From contig CM060112.1 of the NCBI GenBank assembly GCA_030522415.1, positions 270,001 through 334,000 on the forward strand: a stretch of 64,000 nucleotides of DNA, written 5' to 3'. The first letter of the stretch is position 1; the number at the start of each line of letters is the position of its first letter. Source of the stretch: Channallabes apus. Lineage: Eukaryota > Chordata > Actinopteri > Siluriformes > Clariidae. Positions 26,116-38,548 of the stretch are shown piece after piece. The position numbers and the translations under genes are program-made. The notes under the pieces were generated by a model. It saw only the letters and a program-made list of their open reading frames with translations, was not told the origin of the DNA and did not search any database.

Positions 26116-26551
26116 GACAGTTCATGACTAGCTCGTTCAGAATCAGGTATTTATTGCAGATTGTTTGACGCGATTTTTTTGTCATACATTTCCGTGCAGC
26201 ACAGCGCGTTAAACCCTCCTGAAGCCCAGCTTCACTGAAGCTCTATGCGCAGCACAGAGGAGCTTTTTCACTGCAGAAAAGCTGGATGGTAATTAGATAA
26301 ATGCACCAAAATCGTCACTTCCAGGGAAGCTGAGCTTCTCTGGGAGTGAATGGAGCAGTGGGCGGGCTAGGACGCTAGGCTGCTGCATGATGATTGGAGG
26401 AGCTGTTTAAAGGGTGGAACCCCTTTTTTGATTGACAGCATATCTTAAGTATACATCAGCGCAGAGATTGAAGTTCAGTCCCATGCGGATTTGCAGGTGA
26501 AGTGGTACGACGAACTGCTGAACTCTTTATTGTTTGCTGGTGATATAAATT

Positions 26552-29500
26552 CAAATTCAAATTCAAATTCAAATTTTATTGGTCACATACACAATCATAC
26601 ACAGTATAATATGCAGTGAAATGCTTTATATGACCGCCAGTGACCTTAAAAAAAGAAAATAAAAGCTTGTACGTAAAATAAATAATCAATAAAAAGGAAA
26701 TACTAAAGAAATAAATTTAACTAGTAAAATTAACTGTGCATAAGGGCATAATAAAATATTGCAAAAATATAGGATTAAAGTGACAGTGGTTGTGCAAGTA
26801 TGCATGGAGGTGACATGTGCAATTGTCCAGATGTATGAGTATTTAGTGCAAGTGTGTATGAATGTGTCCATGATTGTCCAGACAGTGTTGTGAGCTTAAA
26901 AGATGTTATTAGTCCTGTGTGGAGGTGTGATTGTGTGATTGAGAGACCTTATCGCCTGCGGGAAGAAGCTCCTCCTCAGCCTCTCTGTGTTGGCCTTTAG
27001 GGAGCGCAATCGCTTCCCAGACCGCAACAAAGAGAACAGTCCATTACTGGGGTGACTGAGGTCCTTCATGATCTTCCAGGCCTTAGTCCAGCACCGCTTG
27101 CTGTAGATCGAGTGCAGGTCAGGGAGCTCAGTGCGGATAATGCGCTCGGCTGATCGCACCACCCTCTGTAGAGCTCGTCTGTCCTGCATGGTGCTGTTCC
27201 CGAACCAGGTCGTGATGTTTCCCGTCAGGATGCTCTATATGGTGCAGGAGTAGAAGTTCCTGAGCACCTTGGAGGGCAGTCTAAAGTCTCTCAAGCGTCT
27301 GAGGTGGTAGAGACGCTGCCGGGCTTTTTTCACCACGGTGCTGATGTGACAGGACCATGATAGGTCCTGCGTGATGTGAACACCGAGGTATCTGAAGGTG
27401 TCCACTCTCTCCACTGGGCTCCTGTTGATGACGGGGGTCTGGTAGTTCCTCTCCTGCTTTGTGCTAAAGTCCACTATCAGCTCCTTTGTCTTACTGACGT
27501 TCAGGAGGAGATTGTTCCTCTGGCACCAGTTCTCCAGATTTCCAATCTCCTCTAGGTAGGCCGACTCATCATTGTTGGTGATCAGTCCGACCACGACGGT
27601 GTCGTCAGCAAACTTGATGATGGAGGTGGAGTTGGTAGTGGCCACGCAGTCGTGGGTGTACAAAGAGTACAGCAGGGGGCTCAGAACACAACCCTGGGGG
27701 GCTCCAGAGCTGAGTGTGAGGGAGGCTGAGACATGTCCGCCCATCCTTACTGCCTGTGGTCTGCCAGTCAGAAAATTGGAGATCCACTGACATATAGATG
27801 AGCTCAGTCCCAGTTGCTCCAGCTTGGTGGTGAGTGTGGAGGGAATTATTGTGTTAAAAGCAGAGCTGTAGTCGATGAAGAGCATTTTAACATAATTCCC
27901 TTTCCTAGTGTCCAGGTGAGTGAGTGATGTGTGGAGGAGATGAGAGATTGCATCGTCTGTGGAGCGGTTCTGACGGTATGCAAACTGTAGTGGGTCCAGT
28001 GTGTCGGGTAGTGAAGAAATGATGAAGTCTCTGATAAGGCGTTCAAAGCACTTCATCACTACTGAGGTGAGAGCTACAGGGCGATAGTCATTGAGGGAAG
28101 CAGGATGTGGTTTCTTTGGAACAGGAACAATAATGGACTCTTTGAAGCATGTGGGGATCACCGACTGAGATAAAGAGATGTTGAATATTCAATTCAATTC
28201 AATTCAATTTTATTTATATAGCGCTTTTAACAATGGTCATTGTCTCAAAGCAGCTTCACAAAAATTAAAGAAATTTAACAAAAAAAAAAAAAAAAAAAAA
28301 AACTGTATATAGAATAATTATATATAAAATAATAAATAAATAAATAAAATTATAATAGAAAATAAATAAATAAAAACAAATAATAATAATAATTATAGAA
28401 AAGAAAATAATTGGAAGTGTGGATGTGTGAGAAAAATGTGCAGATAATAATGAGACGAATGAATGAAATTTCTCTGATGAGCAAGCCAAGGGTGACGGCG
28501 ACGGTGGCAAGGAAAAACTCCCTGAGATGGCAATAGGAAGAAACCTTGAGAGGAACCAGACTCAACAGGGAACCCATCCTCATTTGGGCGATAACAGATA
28601 GAAATATAACATCTTGTGTGTTGTGCAGGTGAAAATTCAATATGACAGAAATTATTTAAATTGACATGAAGACCAGTTCAGCATAGGGACGAGTCAGTAG
28701 GTGCAGAGGGCAGATGAGGTCTGGATCACTGGAAGCAGAGGAGCAGCATGTGTAGCTCCAACCATCATAAAGCTGAATCCAGCTGGAGCTGGTCCTTCTC
28801 TGGATGCCTCAGGAACCTCGCAGGGTCGGCCTTTGTCTACTGAAGCTGGCAAAATCTCCCGATGCCTCGGGATGGGTAGAGAAATACAGAACAGATGGGG
28901 AGAATTAGCGTAGTTGCCATTCGGTATAGGTGTACTGGAGTATGAGTACTGGGATGAGTTATGTGTATGCCAGATTAAAAAGATGCGTCTTGAGTCTATT
29001 TTTGAACTGAGAAACCGTGTCTGCTCCCCGAACACTGTCTGGAAGGCTATTCCAAAGCTTTGGAGCTAAATATGAAAAAGCCCTACCCCCTTTTGTAGAT
29101 TTTGAAATTCTGGGAACTACCAGAAGTCCGGAGTTTTGTGATCTTAAGGCGCGTGGTGGATTGTAGCGTATCAGAAGACTGGTTAGGTATGTGGGAGCTA
29201 AACCATTTAAGGCCTTGTATGTAAGTAATACTATTTTGTAATTTATTCTAAACTGAACAGGTAGCCAGTGCAGGGATGATAATATTGGGGTTATATGATC
29301 ATATTTTCTGGATCTAGTGAGAACCCTGGCAGCTGCATTTTGGATTAACTGAAGCTTGTTTATTGAGGATGCAGGACAACCACCTAGTAATGCATTACAA
29401 TAGTCCAGTCTGGAGGTCATGAATGCATGAACTAGTTTTTCTGCATCAGATACGGATAAGATGTTCCTAAGTTTAGCAATATTTCGAAGATGGAAAAAGG

Positions 29501-31446
29501 CTGTTTTTGTGATATTTGAAATGTGATTTTCAAAAGACAAGTTACTGTCTAATATTACTCCCAGATCTTTTACTGCTGAGCTGGTAATAACAGTACATCC
29601 TTCTAAGCGCAAGCTGAATTGTGAAAGCTGTTGTGTGCTGGTTTTTGGGCTAATAAGTAATATCTCTGTCTTATCTGAATTTAATAAAAGAAAGTTATTG
29701 GTCATCCAATCTTTTATGTCCTGGACACACTCAGTTAATCTAGACAACTTAGGTATTTCGTCTGGTTTAGTTGAGATATATAATTGGGTATCATCAGCAT
29801 AACAATGGAAACTAATCCCATGTCTTCTAATGATGTTACCCAAGGGAAGCATGTATATTGAGAACAACAGAGGTCCTAAAACTGACCCTTGTGGGACCCC
29901 ATATTTCACTGGCATTATACCAGACGGTTCTCCATTTAGATCTACAAAATGGTAGCGATCAGACAGGTAAGATCTAAACCATTTTAATGCCTGTCCCTGA
30001 ATACCTATATAATTTTGTAAGCGATCTATGAGAATATTATGATCTATAGTGTCGATGATCTATAATATCTCAGTGAACACAGGTGCTAGCTGGTCTGCGC
30101 AGGCTCTGAGAATACGACCTGAGATGCCGTCTGGTCCTGCTGCTTTCCTGGTGTTCACTCTCTTGAAGGCTCTCCTCACGTCGTGCTCGGAGATGATGAG
30201 CGCGTTCCCGGTGCTGGCAGTGTCTTCCTGTCTGCAGCCGTTAGCGCCGCTAGCATTAGCGCCGTTAGCATTAGCGCCGTTAGCATTAGCATTGCTAGCG
30301 TCTTTAGCTGCAGCCTCGAAGCGAGCGTAAAATGTGTTGAGCTCGTCTGCCAGAGTCGCGTCCGCGTTCGTCATACCGGATGCTGGTGCTTTACAATCCG
30401 TTATTGTTCTCAGTCCCTGCCACAGGCTCCTAGAGTCACTCTGTTGAAGCTGTGACTCTAGTTTTCTCCCGTAGCACTGCTTCGCCTCTTTCACCGCCTT
30501 CCGGACGTTATATGACGCAGCCTTGTACGGTTCCATGTCCCCCGACGCAAGTCCCGTGTTGTAGGCAGCTGTGCGAGATCTCAGAGCGTCGCGGATGGTT
30601 TTATCCACCCACGGCTTCTGGTTGGGAAACGTTCTGATAGTCTTTTTCTCTACCGTATCGTCTGCCAGCTTTTCAATAAATCCCACAACCGCTTCCGTAA
30701 ACACGCTGACGTCATCATCGGAGCTGTTTCTGAACATGTCCCAGTCTGCGTCATCGAGTGCGTCCTGTAACGCGGCCACCGATTGGTCCGTCCAGCGCGC
30801 GACCTCCCTCAGGACCGGAACTTCCTGTTTCAGCCTTTGTTTATATTTTGGCATGAGGAAAATGGCGGCGTGGTCGGATTTACCAAACGCTGGACGAGAT
30901 TGTGCCTTGTAACCGTCTTTGACCATGGTATAACAATGGTCCAGTGTCCTTTCGCCCCTGGTGGGGCAGGTGATGTGCTGATAAAAGTTCCGGTGTTGTG
31001 TCTGGTGCTGTGTGAGCGCCTCATGCAGCTCGCATAAGGCAGTGTCAGTGTCTGCTTGTGGAGGTATGTAAACGGCACTGATTATGACCGATGTGAACTC
31101 CCGTGGAAGATAAAATGGACGACACATGATGGACAGTAGTTCCAGGTTTGGTGTGCAGGAGCGTGTAAGAGGAACAACGCTCGCGCTGTTGCACCAGCTG
31201 TTGTTCACCATTAAGCACATGCCGCCTCCCCTTGACTTCCCCGAGTCCCGCGTCCTGTCCATGCGGTGAACCGAAAAGAACTCGGCCGGCTGTATGGCGT
31301 GGTCTGGCACCGCTGGGTTCAGCCATGTCTCGGTGAAGCAGAGGAGATTGCAGTCCCGAATGTCTCTCTGGAACTTTATCCTGGCCCTGAGGTCATCAAG
31401 CTTGTAAACGATGGTTTGTATAAACCATTTTTGTTTATACAAATCA
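26552..31446 (-). mobile_element. LINE family C (CR1-like), split by a nested LINE
   Basis: The 3' end starts with AAATTC repeats (26552-26580). Coding pieces are 27189-26896 (C-terminus), 28161-27235 ([47 protein letters not shown]) and 30060-31446 (endonuclease start, LDHCY and GKSDHAAI blocks, RT N-terminus ending at AGPDGISGRILRACADQLAP). The endonuclease seems to lack its GDFN block through a small in-frame loss. The frame resumes on the other side of the nested family B LINE (28189-30063). A repeat-rich Asn/Ala/Gly stretch (NANGANANGANASGANG) occurs before the RT. Confidence 0.85.
28189..30063 (-). mobile_element. LINE family B (L2-like), 5'-truncated, nested in family C
   Basis: Flanked by AATAT at 28184-28188 and 30064-30068. 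The 318-codon frame 29915-28959 has [21 protein letters not shown], the catalytic [22 protein letters not shown] and [10 protein letters not shown]. The copy begins inside RT block A. Its 3' UTR ends in TTAAAAGCGCTATATAAATA followed by TTGAA-type repeats. AT-rich low-complexity sequence occupies 28280-28420. Confidence 0.92.
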
Positions 31447-31665
31447 TTCTTTAAATGATAGATTTGTATAGCGCTTTTAACAATGACACGTGTAACTCGC
31501 CAGAGAGAGAGAGAGAAGGAGAGATAACAGTTAGGTATGATCACAGCCACATAATGTATAATGTGAATGTATATTTACTGTAGAGTGCAAGCAGAGACTC
31601 CGGCAGGACTAACTATGACATCATAACTAAAAGGGAGGAGCCAGAAGGAAACACAAACATGAGGT
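31447..31665 (-). mobile_element. LINE family B 3' UTR fragment
   Basis: Starts with the TTGTATAGCGCTTTTAACAA tail motif and jumps, with an internal deletion, to a block (GCAAGCAGAGACTCCGGCAG) also present inverted at 62575-62605. It contains GA repeats (31504-31518). Confidence 0.65.
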
Positions 31666-31751
31666 ATGGAACTCCAAAGTGTTCAAAATTAAATAAATAA
31701 ATAGGACATTATGAAATAAATAACTCTATGAATAAATGACACATGTATTTC

Positions 31752-31944
31752 GGGCCAGGGGTAGCTCAGTGGTTAAGGCATTGGACTACGGTTCAGAAGA
31801 TCCCAGGTTCAAACCCCACAACCACCAAGTTGCCACTGTTGGGCCCTTGAGCAAGGCCCTTAACCCTCAACTGCTCAGATGTGTAATGAGATAAAAATGT
31901 AAGTCGCTCTGGATAAGAGCGTCTGCCAAATGCCTAAATGTAAG
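31752..31944 (+). mobile_element. tRNA-derived SINE with family A LINE tail
   Basis: The head has an A box (TAGCTCAGTGG, from 31762) and a B box (GGTTCAAACCC, 31806-31816). The last 45 bases, from about 31900, match the 3' terminus of the family A LINE (minus strand of 3735-3790) essentially base for base, including the GTCGCTCTGG/AAGAGCG stem region. Confidence 0.88.
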
Positions 31945-32021
31945 TAATATGAGAATGATATTGTGAAATAATGGAACATATTTTGAAAAAAAGCTTATTA
32001 TTGTGAAATATATTTACTTCA

Positions 32022-32372
32022 TTCATTCATCTTCTATACCGCTTTATCCTGTATTAGGGTCGCGGGGACCTGGAGCCTATCCCAGGAGACTCTGGTCACA
32101 AGGCAGGGTACACCCTGGACAGCGTGCCAATCCATCGCAGAGCACACACACACACACTCATTCACACACTCTGGTCAGTTTGGGAACGCCAATTAGCCTA
32201 ATCTTTGGACTGTGGGAGGAAACCGGAGTACCCGGAGGAAACCCATCAAGCACGGGGAGAACATGCAAACTCCATGCACTCAGAGACGGGAATCGAGCCT
32301 GGCCGGGAATCGAACCCGGACCCTGGAGGTGCAAGGCGACAGTGCTAACCACTACACCACCGTGCCGCCCAT
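32022..32372 (-). mobile_element. tRNA-derived SINE
   Basis: Read on the minus strand it starts with GGCGGCACGGTGGTGTAGTG, has the tRNA-like A box (GTGGTTAGCAC) and a B box (GGGTTCGATTCCC, 32304-32316), then the widespread fish core AGTTTGCATGTTCTCC. It ends with GATGAATGAATGAA. A short (CA)n run is embedded near 32143-32155. Confidence 0.85.
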
Positions 32373-33385
32373 ATATTTACTTATTATTATGAAATAATAT
32401 TTCATGGTCATTATTTTTCCCAATAACAGAGATTATTGCAGAGGCATTTTTTTTATTCATGCTGTTTTTATTTCAAAATGTCATTTTTTCAAAGTCAGTT
32501 TTTATTTCAAAATCCCGTTTTTCACGATGGCCTATTTATTTCATAATACGACTTTTCAGCAGAATGAGTCGTTCTGTCAATCAAGAGCGATAGGGCGGAG
32601 CCAGCTGTGTGATTTAGCTGTATCGATTTAGGTCTAATGGTGCAATACGTATTCTATACAGTAGGTGGCAGTGGAGCTCCCACACCGCTGATGACGGTTC
32701 ATCCTCCTCGGATATTTAAGGGGAAATGACGTTAAATACAAGGTCTGTATACACATGTTCACTCACCTAATTCACATATGACTGAAAAACTATTACTATA
32801 TGTAACATTTATTACTGTTACCGTGTTAAGGTTACACACAAACTCTCCGGCTGGTCTGAGGTACTGGATGATAATTTAGCTGAGAATAGCTGCTAGCCAT
32901 AAACCCCACCTGTGTATGAAAGAAACGGCTAAGATGTCTGAGCTTTTTAGCTTCTCTGTAGAATGTTTGCAGGGTTACGAAGATGGTGAAGTGATGAATG
33001 AAAGCTAAACTGTTAACTGTAGTGCTAGCATGACGCAGGCATTTAGTTAGTTTGCTAGCGTTAGAACTTTATTAATCTCACTGCTTGAGACAATAAAATG
33101 CTGTGGTGTTACAAAACACTGACCCTCTCACAAATATACAGACCTGCTAACCCTCACATTTTTCACCAGCTAGTACTTTACTCTGAGGTCAAATTTCTCC
33201 CGAGTTATAACAATATTTTACACCTTTCCCCCTTTGCAAATGTAATCACATGTAATGTAATAGCATGTAAGCTAACCAGGTAGCCCTCTTTAACCAAAGT
33301 TAAATTAACTATCAGTCAGCGCGCCAACTACAGGAAAAAGTTCCACAGCTGTACAGATAACTACTAGATGGAAGTATTAATATTA
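32373..33385. other. Intergenic stretch, no feature recognised
   Basis: AT-rich sequence. Open frames here are short and without domains. No CA tracts and no recognisable repeats were seen. Confidence 0.4.
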
Positions 33386-33389
33386 GGGT

Positions 33390-33660
33390 GATTGTAATGT
33401 GCCAGTATGACCCCAGCTATGACAATGACAATCACATGGACATTTTGGGTCCCTGGCCAGGAAACTCCCCAGACCTTTAATCCCAGTGAGAACTTGAGGT
33501 CGATTCTCAAGAGGCGGGACGACAAACAAAAACACAGCTTCTGACAAACTCCAAGCATTGATTATGTACGAATCGACAGAACACTGTCAGTCAGGATGTG
33601 GAACAGAAGGTGATTTACAGCGTCATGGTGAACTGCAGAGCTCTTAAAAAAGTCTTTACA
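33390..33660 (+). pseudogene. Tc1-like transposase C-terminal remnant
   Basis: The plus strand still reads GPWPGNSPDL followed by stops, then VDSQEAGRQTKTQ and VSQDVEQKVI. This is the order of the C-terminal end of Tc1-family transposases. Several stops and losses make it a dead remnant. Confidence 0.55.
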
Positions 33661-33667
33661 TAAACTT

Positions 33668-34290
33668 TTCAATTCAATTCAATTCAATTTTATTTATATA
33701 GCGCTTTTAACAATGGTCATTGTCTCAAAGCAGCTTCACAAAAATGAAAAACTTTACAAAAAAATTATAATAATAATAATTTTAGAAAAGAAAATAATTG
33801 GAAGTGTGGATGTGTGAGAAAAATGTGCAGATAATAATAATGAGACGAATGAATGAAATTTCTCTGATGAGCAAGCCAAGGGTGACGGCGACGGTGGCAA
33901 GGAAAAACTCCCTGAGATGGCATTAGGAAGAAACCTTGAGAGGAACCAGACTCAACAGGGAACCCATCCTCATTTGGGCGACAACAGATAGAAATGATAT
34001 AACATCATGTGTGTTGTGCAGGTGAAAATTCAATATGACAGAAATTATTTAAATTGACATGAAGACCAGTTCAGCATAGGGACGAGTCAGTAGGTGCAGA
34101 GGGCAGATGAGGTCTGGATCACTGGAAGCACAGGAGCAGCATGTGTAGCTCCAACCATCATAAAGCTGAATCCAGCTGGAGCTGGTCCTTCTCTGGATGC
34201 CTCAGGAACCTCGCAGGGTCGGCCTTTGTCTACTGAAGCTGGCAAAATCTCCCGATGCCTCGGGATGGGTAGAGAAATACAGAACATTGC
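33668..34290 (-). mobile_element. LINE family B 3' end
   Basis: Nearly identical to the 28190-28890 part of the nested LINE copy, including tail, GGTGACGGCGACGGTGGCAA and the CCAACCATCATAAAGCTGAA block. It lacks coding sequence. It lies 650 bases upstream of tsfm. Confidence 0.85.
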
Positions 34291-34591
34291 ATAAACAGGC
34301 GAACTTAACAGAATATTAATATCTGTGTCATTCTCAAACATATGGCAAAGAGCAGAGGACACCTTCAGAATAAACCACGCACGCGCACGCACACACGCAA
34401 AACTCCGCCATCCGGGATACCAGCGCTGACGTCACTTCCTCCGTGCGTTACCATGGTAACATAAACACCTCGGCTCTGGATATTAAACACTATTAACATA
34501 AAATATTGAATATATATTGAAACATAAACTGATACAATCATAAAACAATAATAAATACTAATGAACTGTAGCTTGTAAATAAATAATTGAC

Positions 34592-34594
<3 letters not shown>

Positions 34595-34624
<30 letters not shown>
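34595..34624. repeat. (ATA)n microsatellite
   Basis: About ten AAT triplets in the tsfm upstream region. The rest of 34300-34900 shows no recognisable feature. Confidence 0.85.
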
Positions 34625-34625
<1 letters not shown>

Positions 34626-34933
34626 TGATTAAAAGATGTACATGTTATTACTGATTACTAGCCTGTAGAACAGTAAAGATTCCCTGATTAAATTAAGATG
34701 TAAATCTTTGTGTCCTTTAAATCTGAGTTTTTCACGATGCAGTGAGACACAGTGACGGAGGGGCGGTTAGTTATTATACACTCAAGTCTTTCACTCCGTC
34801 TCATCTACACTTAACATGGCCGAACACCGGTCTAGTGCACTTCTTAGGGTACTTCAGGACGATTGGAACACACCCACACGGAGGCGGAAGTGGAGTGTCG
34901 TGTCCTTCGTGCTTTCCGTAGTGCGCGTGCTGT

Positions 34934-34947
34934 AACATGGCGGCCCG
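34934..34947 (+). promoter_or_regulatory. YY1-like motif over the tsfm start codon
   Basis: AACATGGCGGC spans the initiator ATG. This motif is common just downstream of transcription starts of vertebrate housekeeping and mitochondrial-protein genes. Function is inferred from the motif only. Confidence 0.4.
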
Positions 34948-35343
34948 CAGTGTGTTCACCTCCCTCAGGTGTCAGATCAGTAAGGTAGGAGACACACACT
35001 CACACACTCACACACACACAGACAGATGTGTTGTAAAGAAATCCACTTTGAGATCTGTGTGTGTGTGTGTGTGTGTGTGTTCAGGTTCAGAGGTTAGCGG
35101 GGTGTGTGGAGTGTGTACACACTGGGAACTGGATGCTCTCGGCTGATAAAACTCTGCTGGTGAAACTGCGCAAGACCACAGGCTACACCTTCATCAACTG
35201 TAAGAAAGCACTGGAGAAGTTCAACAATGACATCACACTGGTGAGCTCTGTCTGTGTGTGTGTGTTTGTGTTAATGATGATGATGGTTTGTGTGTATGTT
35301 AATGATGATGATGGTTTGTGTGTGTGTGTTAATGATGATGATG

Positions 35344-35387
<44 letters not shown>

Positions 35388-37233
35388 GTCCTCAGGCAGA
35401 ACACTGGCTCCATGATCAGGCTCAGAAGGAAGGCTGGAGTAAAGCCAGTAAATTGGAGAACCGCAGAACTTCAGAGGGTCTCATCGCTCTGCTGAGGAAG
35501 GAGAACGCTGCTGTTATGGTGGAGGTGAGCACACTCTTCTTTTTACAAACACACACACACACCTGTTTAACATGTTAGTAAAAGGACTTCTCATTATAGA
35601 GCTGTTAAATTCTCACATCTGATTGGTCAGAAGGTGCGCAGTGTGTTACAACAGAAGAGGAAATTAACATGAACTACAGATTTCTATTCATGTGCACGCT
35701 CTCGTACCTCACTGTAGGTAATACTCTAATACCTAACATCAGTGGAAGAAGTCTCCAGTGTCAGTGTTAAAGTCAGAGGTAAAGCCGTAAGTTTTCAGAC
35801 TCTTTTGGACAGAGGAGTCTAAAATATTTGCCTGGTGAGGGACGAATGTGTGTAGCTGCTGTAACACACAAGAACTGAAACTAACTCGCCTTAAAGAAGA
35901 AAAAAAAGGAATTAGACCTGGTAATTATTAAATCAGATTTCTGTTAGACTGGACACACTATGAGGAGTTTTCAGTCTGATTGTTAATGATTGTGTGGGTG
36001 TGTGTGTTCAGGTGAACTGTGAGACTGATTTTGTGGCGAGGAATGAGAAGTTTCAGCAGCTGGTGCAGGACGTGGCCTTCGCCACCATGGAGCATCATCA
36101 GAGCAGAGCGCAGGCTGGATACGTGAAGGTACTCAGTCTGACCAGAGCATGTCTTGCGTTTCATTATGAAAACATCATATAAACACAGTTGTGTGTGTGC
36201 GCTTGTGTGTGTGTGTGTGTGTGTGCGCATGCGTGTGTGTTTTTACAGAGTTTAATGTCTGCAGAGGATGTCTGTAACCTCGCTGTACCTGAGGGTTCCT
36301 CTGTCGCTGATCAGCTGGCCCTCGCTATAGGTAAACACACAGGAAGTGCAGCAGTGTTTTAAGATCTGTGTGTGTGTGTTGGCATCATCTGTTGCCAGAG
36401 AGAGAAATTACACATACACAGAAAATACTAATAAACCCCCCTCTTCCTTCTGACTGTGGCTCCACCCCCTGTACAAACAGCCAATAGTTATATGGCTCCT
36501 TTTAACCTGGTTGTGGTAGTGACTGGGGGGCGGGGCTTAATTGCAAGTTAAACCTGTGTTGGTTTTATCTTTCTATTAATGATGAGTACAGTTACTTTGC
36601 TTTCAAATAACACATTTAAAGAAAGAACTTGAACACTGAGCCACGCCCAGTCCCTATTAATATTCAAAATGGTTCTTAATGCTTATTAATATTCCGTAGG
36701 CTGAGTTTTTTTTTTTAATTAACATTGGAGAATCAGACTCTGGTAAATCTGCATCTAATAATTATTATATCATATAATAATTCATCTAATAATCGGTCTG
36801 TCTTTCTCTGTCTGTCGGTCTCGCCCTTCCCCTACCTGTCTGTTTCTCAGGGCGTCTGGGTGAGAACATCTCGTTAAGACGGGCGGTGTCTGTGGGTGTG
36901 CCCGCTGACTGGCGCATGGGGTCGTACGTACATGGGGCGGTCTTGGGGCGCAGCGAAGTGTCCATGGGGCGTTACGGAGCTCTGGTTGTGTTCCAGGGTG
37001 GGCCTGAGGGGCAGGAGGAGATGCTGGGTAAAAAACTGGGGCAGCACATTGTGGGGGAGGCACCGCTGACCCTGGGGGAGGTCGGGGACGTGCCGTGTGG
37101 AGACACAGAGACACGCCTCTTACCACAGACCTTCTTGTTAGAGCCCCAGTACACAGTGGGACAGTACCTCACTCTGCAGAACGCACGGGTTCTCGACTTC
37201 ATACGCTTCAAATGTGGAGAGGAGACGCAGTGA
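34937..37233 (+). CDS. tsfm: Elongation factor Ts, mitochondrial, six coding exons
   Basis: EF-Ts exchanges GDP for GTP on mitochondrial EF-Tu during translation in the matrix. Coding exons: 34937-34984, 35085-35240, 35396-35524, 36012-36128, 36249-36330, 36851-37233. All splice sites are GT/AG, phases agree, and the product is 304 aa (mammalian about 325). The N-terminus ([16 protein letters not shown]) is a plausible transit peptide with no acidic residues. The UBA-like domain shows [20 protein letters not shown], and the EF-Tu contact region has the family signature [12 protein letters not shown]. The C-terminal core (WRMGSYVHG through TVGQYL) is complete. Exons 2 and 3 are separated by an intron that is almost entirely TG- and ATGATG-rich. 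The next gene, myl6, is on the same strand 1.3 kb on. Confidence 0.95.
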
Positions 37234-37287
37234 CATCACGCACTGCCAGAACACGAGAATTTAATAACGTCAGACATCTTCATCCTG

Positions 37288-37454
37288 AATAAACACAGTT
37301 GATGAGGAGCTAATGATCTAAAGTGATAACGGTGACATTTATCAACATGAATTGTGTTTTATTACCACAGAAATGTGTAAACAATCTCACACACGAACAT
37401 GAAAGATTCCCTGTATTTTGTGGCAGTGTTGTAAAGCTGTGCAATGAAAATAAA
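37288..37454 (+). terminator. Poly(A) signals of tsfm
   Basis: AATAAA occurs at 37288-37293 and again at 37449-37454, 57 and 216 bases after the stop codon. Either or both could be used. Confidence 0.6.
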
Positions 37455-37499
37455 ACGTTTATGTATCACACTGATGCCTGTGCTGGTTAATTATGGTGT

Positions 37500-38420
37500 G
37501 TGTGTGAGAGAGAGAGAGAAGGAAAAGTCTTATGTTTTAGAAATTTTCAAGAGCCGTAGTTCAGTAAGAATCTCAAACCCCTTCACTGAAGTGATAGTGT
37601 TGTGCGTTTAAGGTGAGTACTGAATGCCTCTAATGTTGTTTTTTTCTATTCTAAGAAGTGTTTTAAATTGATTTCCAAAAATGAGTTCTAGTTTTTTTTT
37701 CGTCTCGCTCTCCTAATGTGTGTGACTGCGTATTTGTTTCCTGATCCTTAGAACAGAAGTTTTTCCTGACGTTGTTTTTCAGCAGCTTGCTATAGACCCA
37801 TCACTGTAGCCGGTGTTGGACCGCCGTGTGTCTGTGTGATCATGTTTCTGTGGTTTATTCAGAATCTGTTGGTCATTGTACGGTTACCATGGAGACGGTC
37901 TCACTGTTAAGCAGGTGATGAAAGCGACCAGTTGTGTAGCAACGCTGTGGAGGTCATGAGGATACGCCATTTTCACAGTATCGCTCTCAGGTGACGAACA
38001 TCATCTCAAGAGCACAGGAAAATAAAATTTTTATAACGAAATAATGAGATGCGTAACTCAGGGCCTTTTTCTTGTGCAAATATTAAAAATGAATTAGGAT
38101 TATACTTTCAGACATGTTTTGATATAAAACTTAATTGTGGGGCATTTGTGGTGTACAAATTGTCATGTTATGCAAAAGTGTTTAAAGTAAATATTTTAAT
38201 TATTCACACGTTCGGCTTTAAAATATTGAAACTTTTATTGTTATTATTTAAGGTAAAATATGAGCAGAATTTTTTAATGTTATAGTATATTAATATACTA
38301 TATCTACAAAATGTAAATTAAACTGAAATGTTAATACCAACATCTGTGTAAATATATGCGGATATAATGATAGCGGATTGTGTCGCGTGCTTGTTCCGGT
38401 TGGTCGGTGCAGATCGACTC
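37500..38420. other. Intergenic stretch between tsfm and myl6
   Basis: A GA run (37505-37520) is followed by AT-rich sequence. No repeats or exons were recognised. Confidence 0.4.
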
Positions 38421-38424
38421 GCAG

Positions 38425-38443
38425 TGACGTCACAGGTATAAAT
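38425..38443 (+). promoter_or_regulatory. CRE plus TATA box of myl6
   Basis: A perfect palindromic cAMP-response element TGACGTCA (38425-38432) lies four bases upstream of a TATA box (TATAAAT, 38437-38443). The ATG-bearing exon ends at 38551, so transcription should start near 38470 with a GC-rich then CT-rich leader. Confidence 0.65.
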
Positions 38444-38548
38444 TCCCGCCGCTGCGCTGGAGGCGGAGTCAGTGCTCAGGGCTCGGTGTGTCGGCCGCGT
38501 CTCCTCCTGCTGTCCTTCATCTCTTTCTCTCTCTCTCTCTCTGTCAGA

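Noticed and set aside
31762..31816. tRNA-like A and B boxes could mark a tRNA gene.
   Set aside because: The sequence does not fold as a full tRNA and runs into a LINE-type tail, so it is a SINE. The same holds for 25708-25938, 32022-32372 and 50377-50560.
34806..34936. ATGGCCGAACACC at about 34816 as an earlier tsfm start.
   Set aside because: The frame does not join the tsfm coding sequence, and MAARS at 34937 gives a fitting transit peptide.
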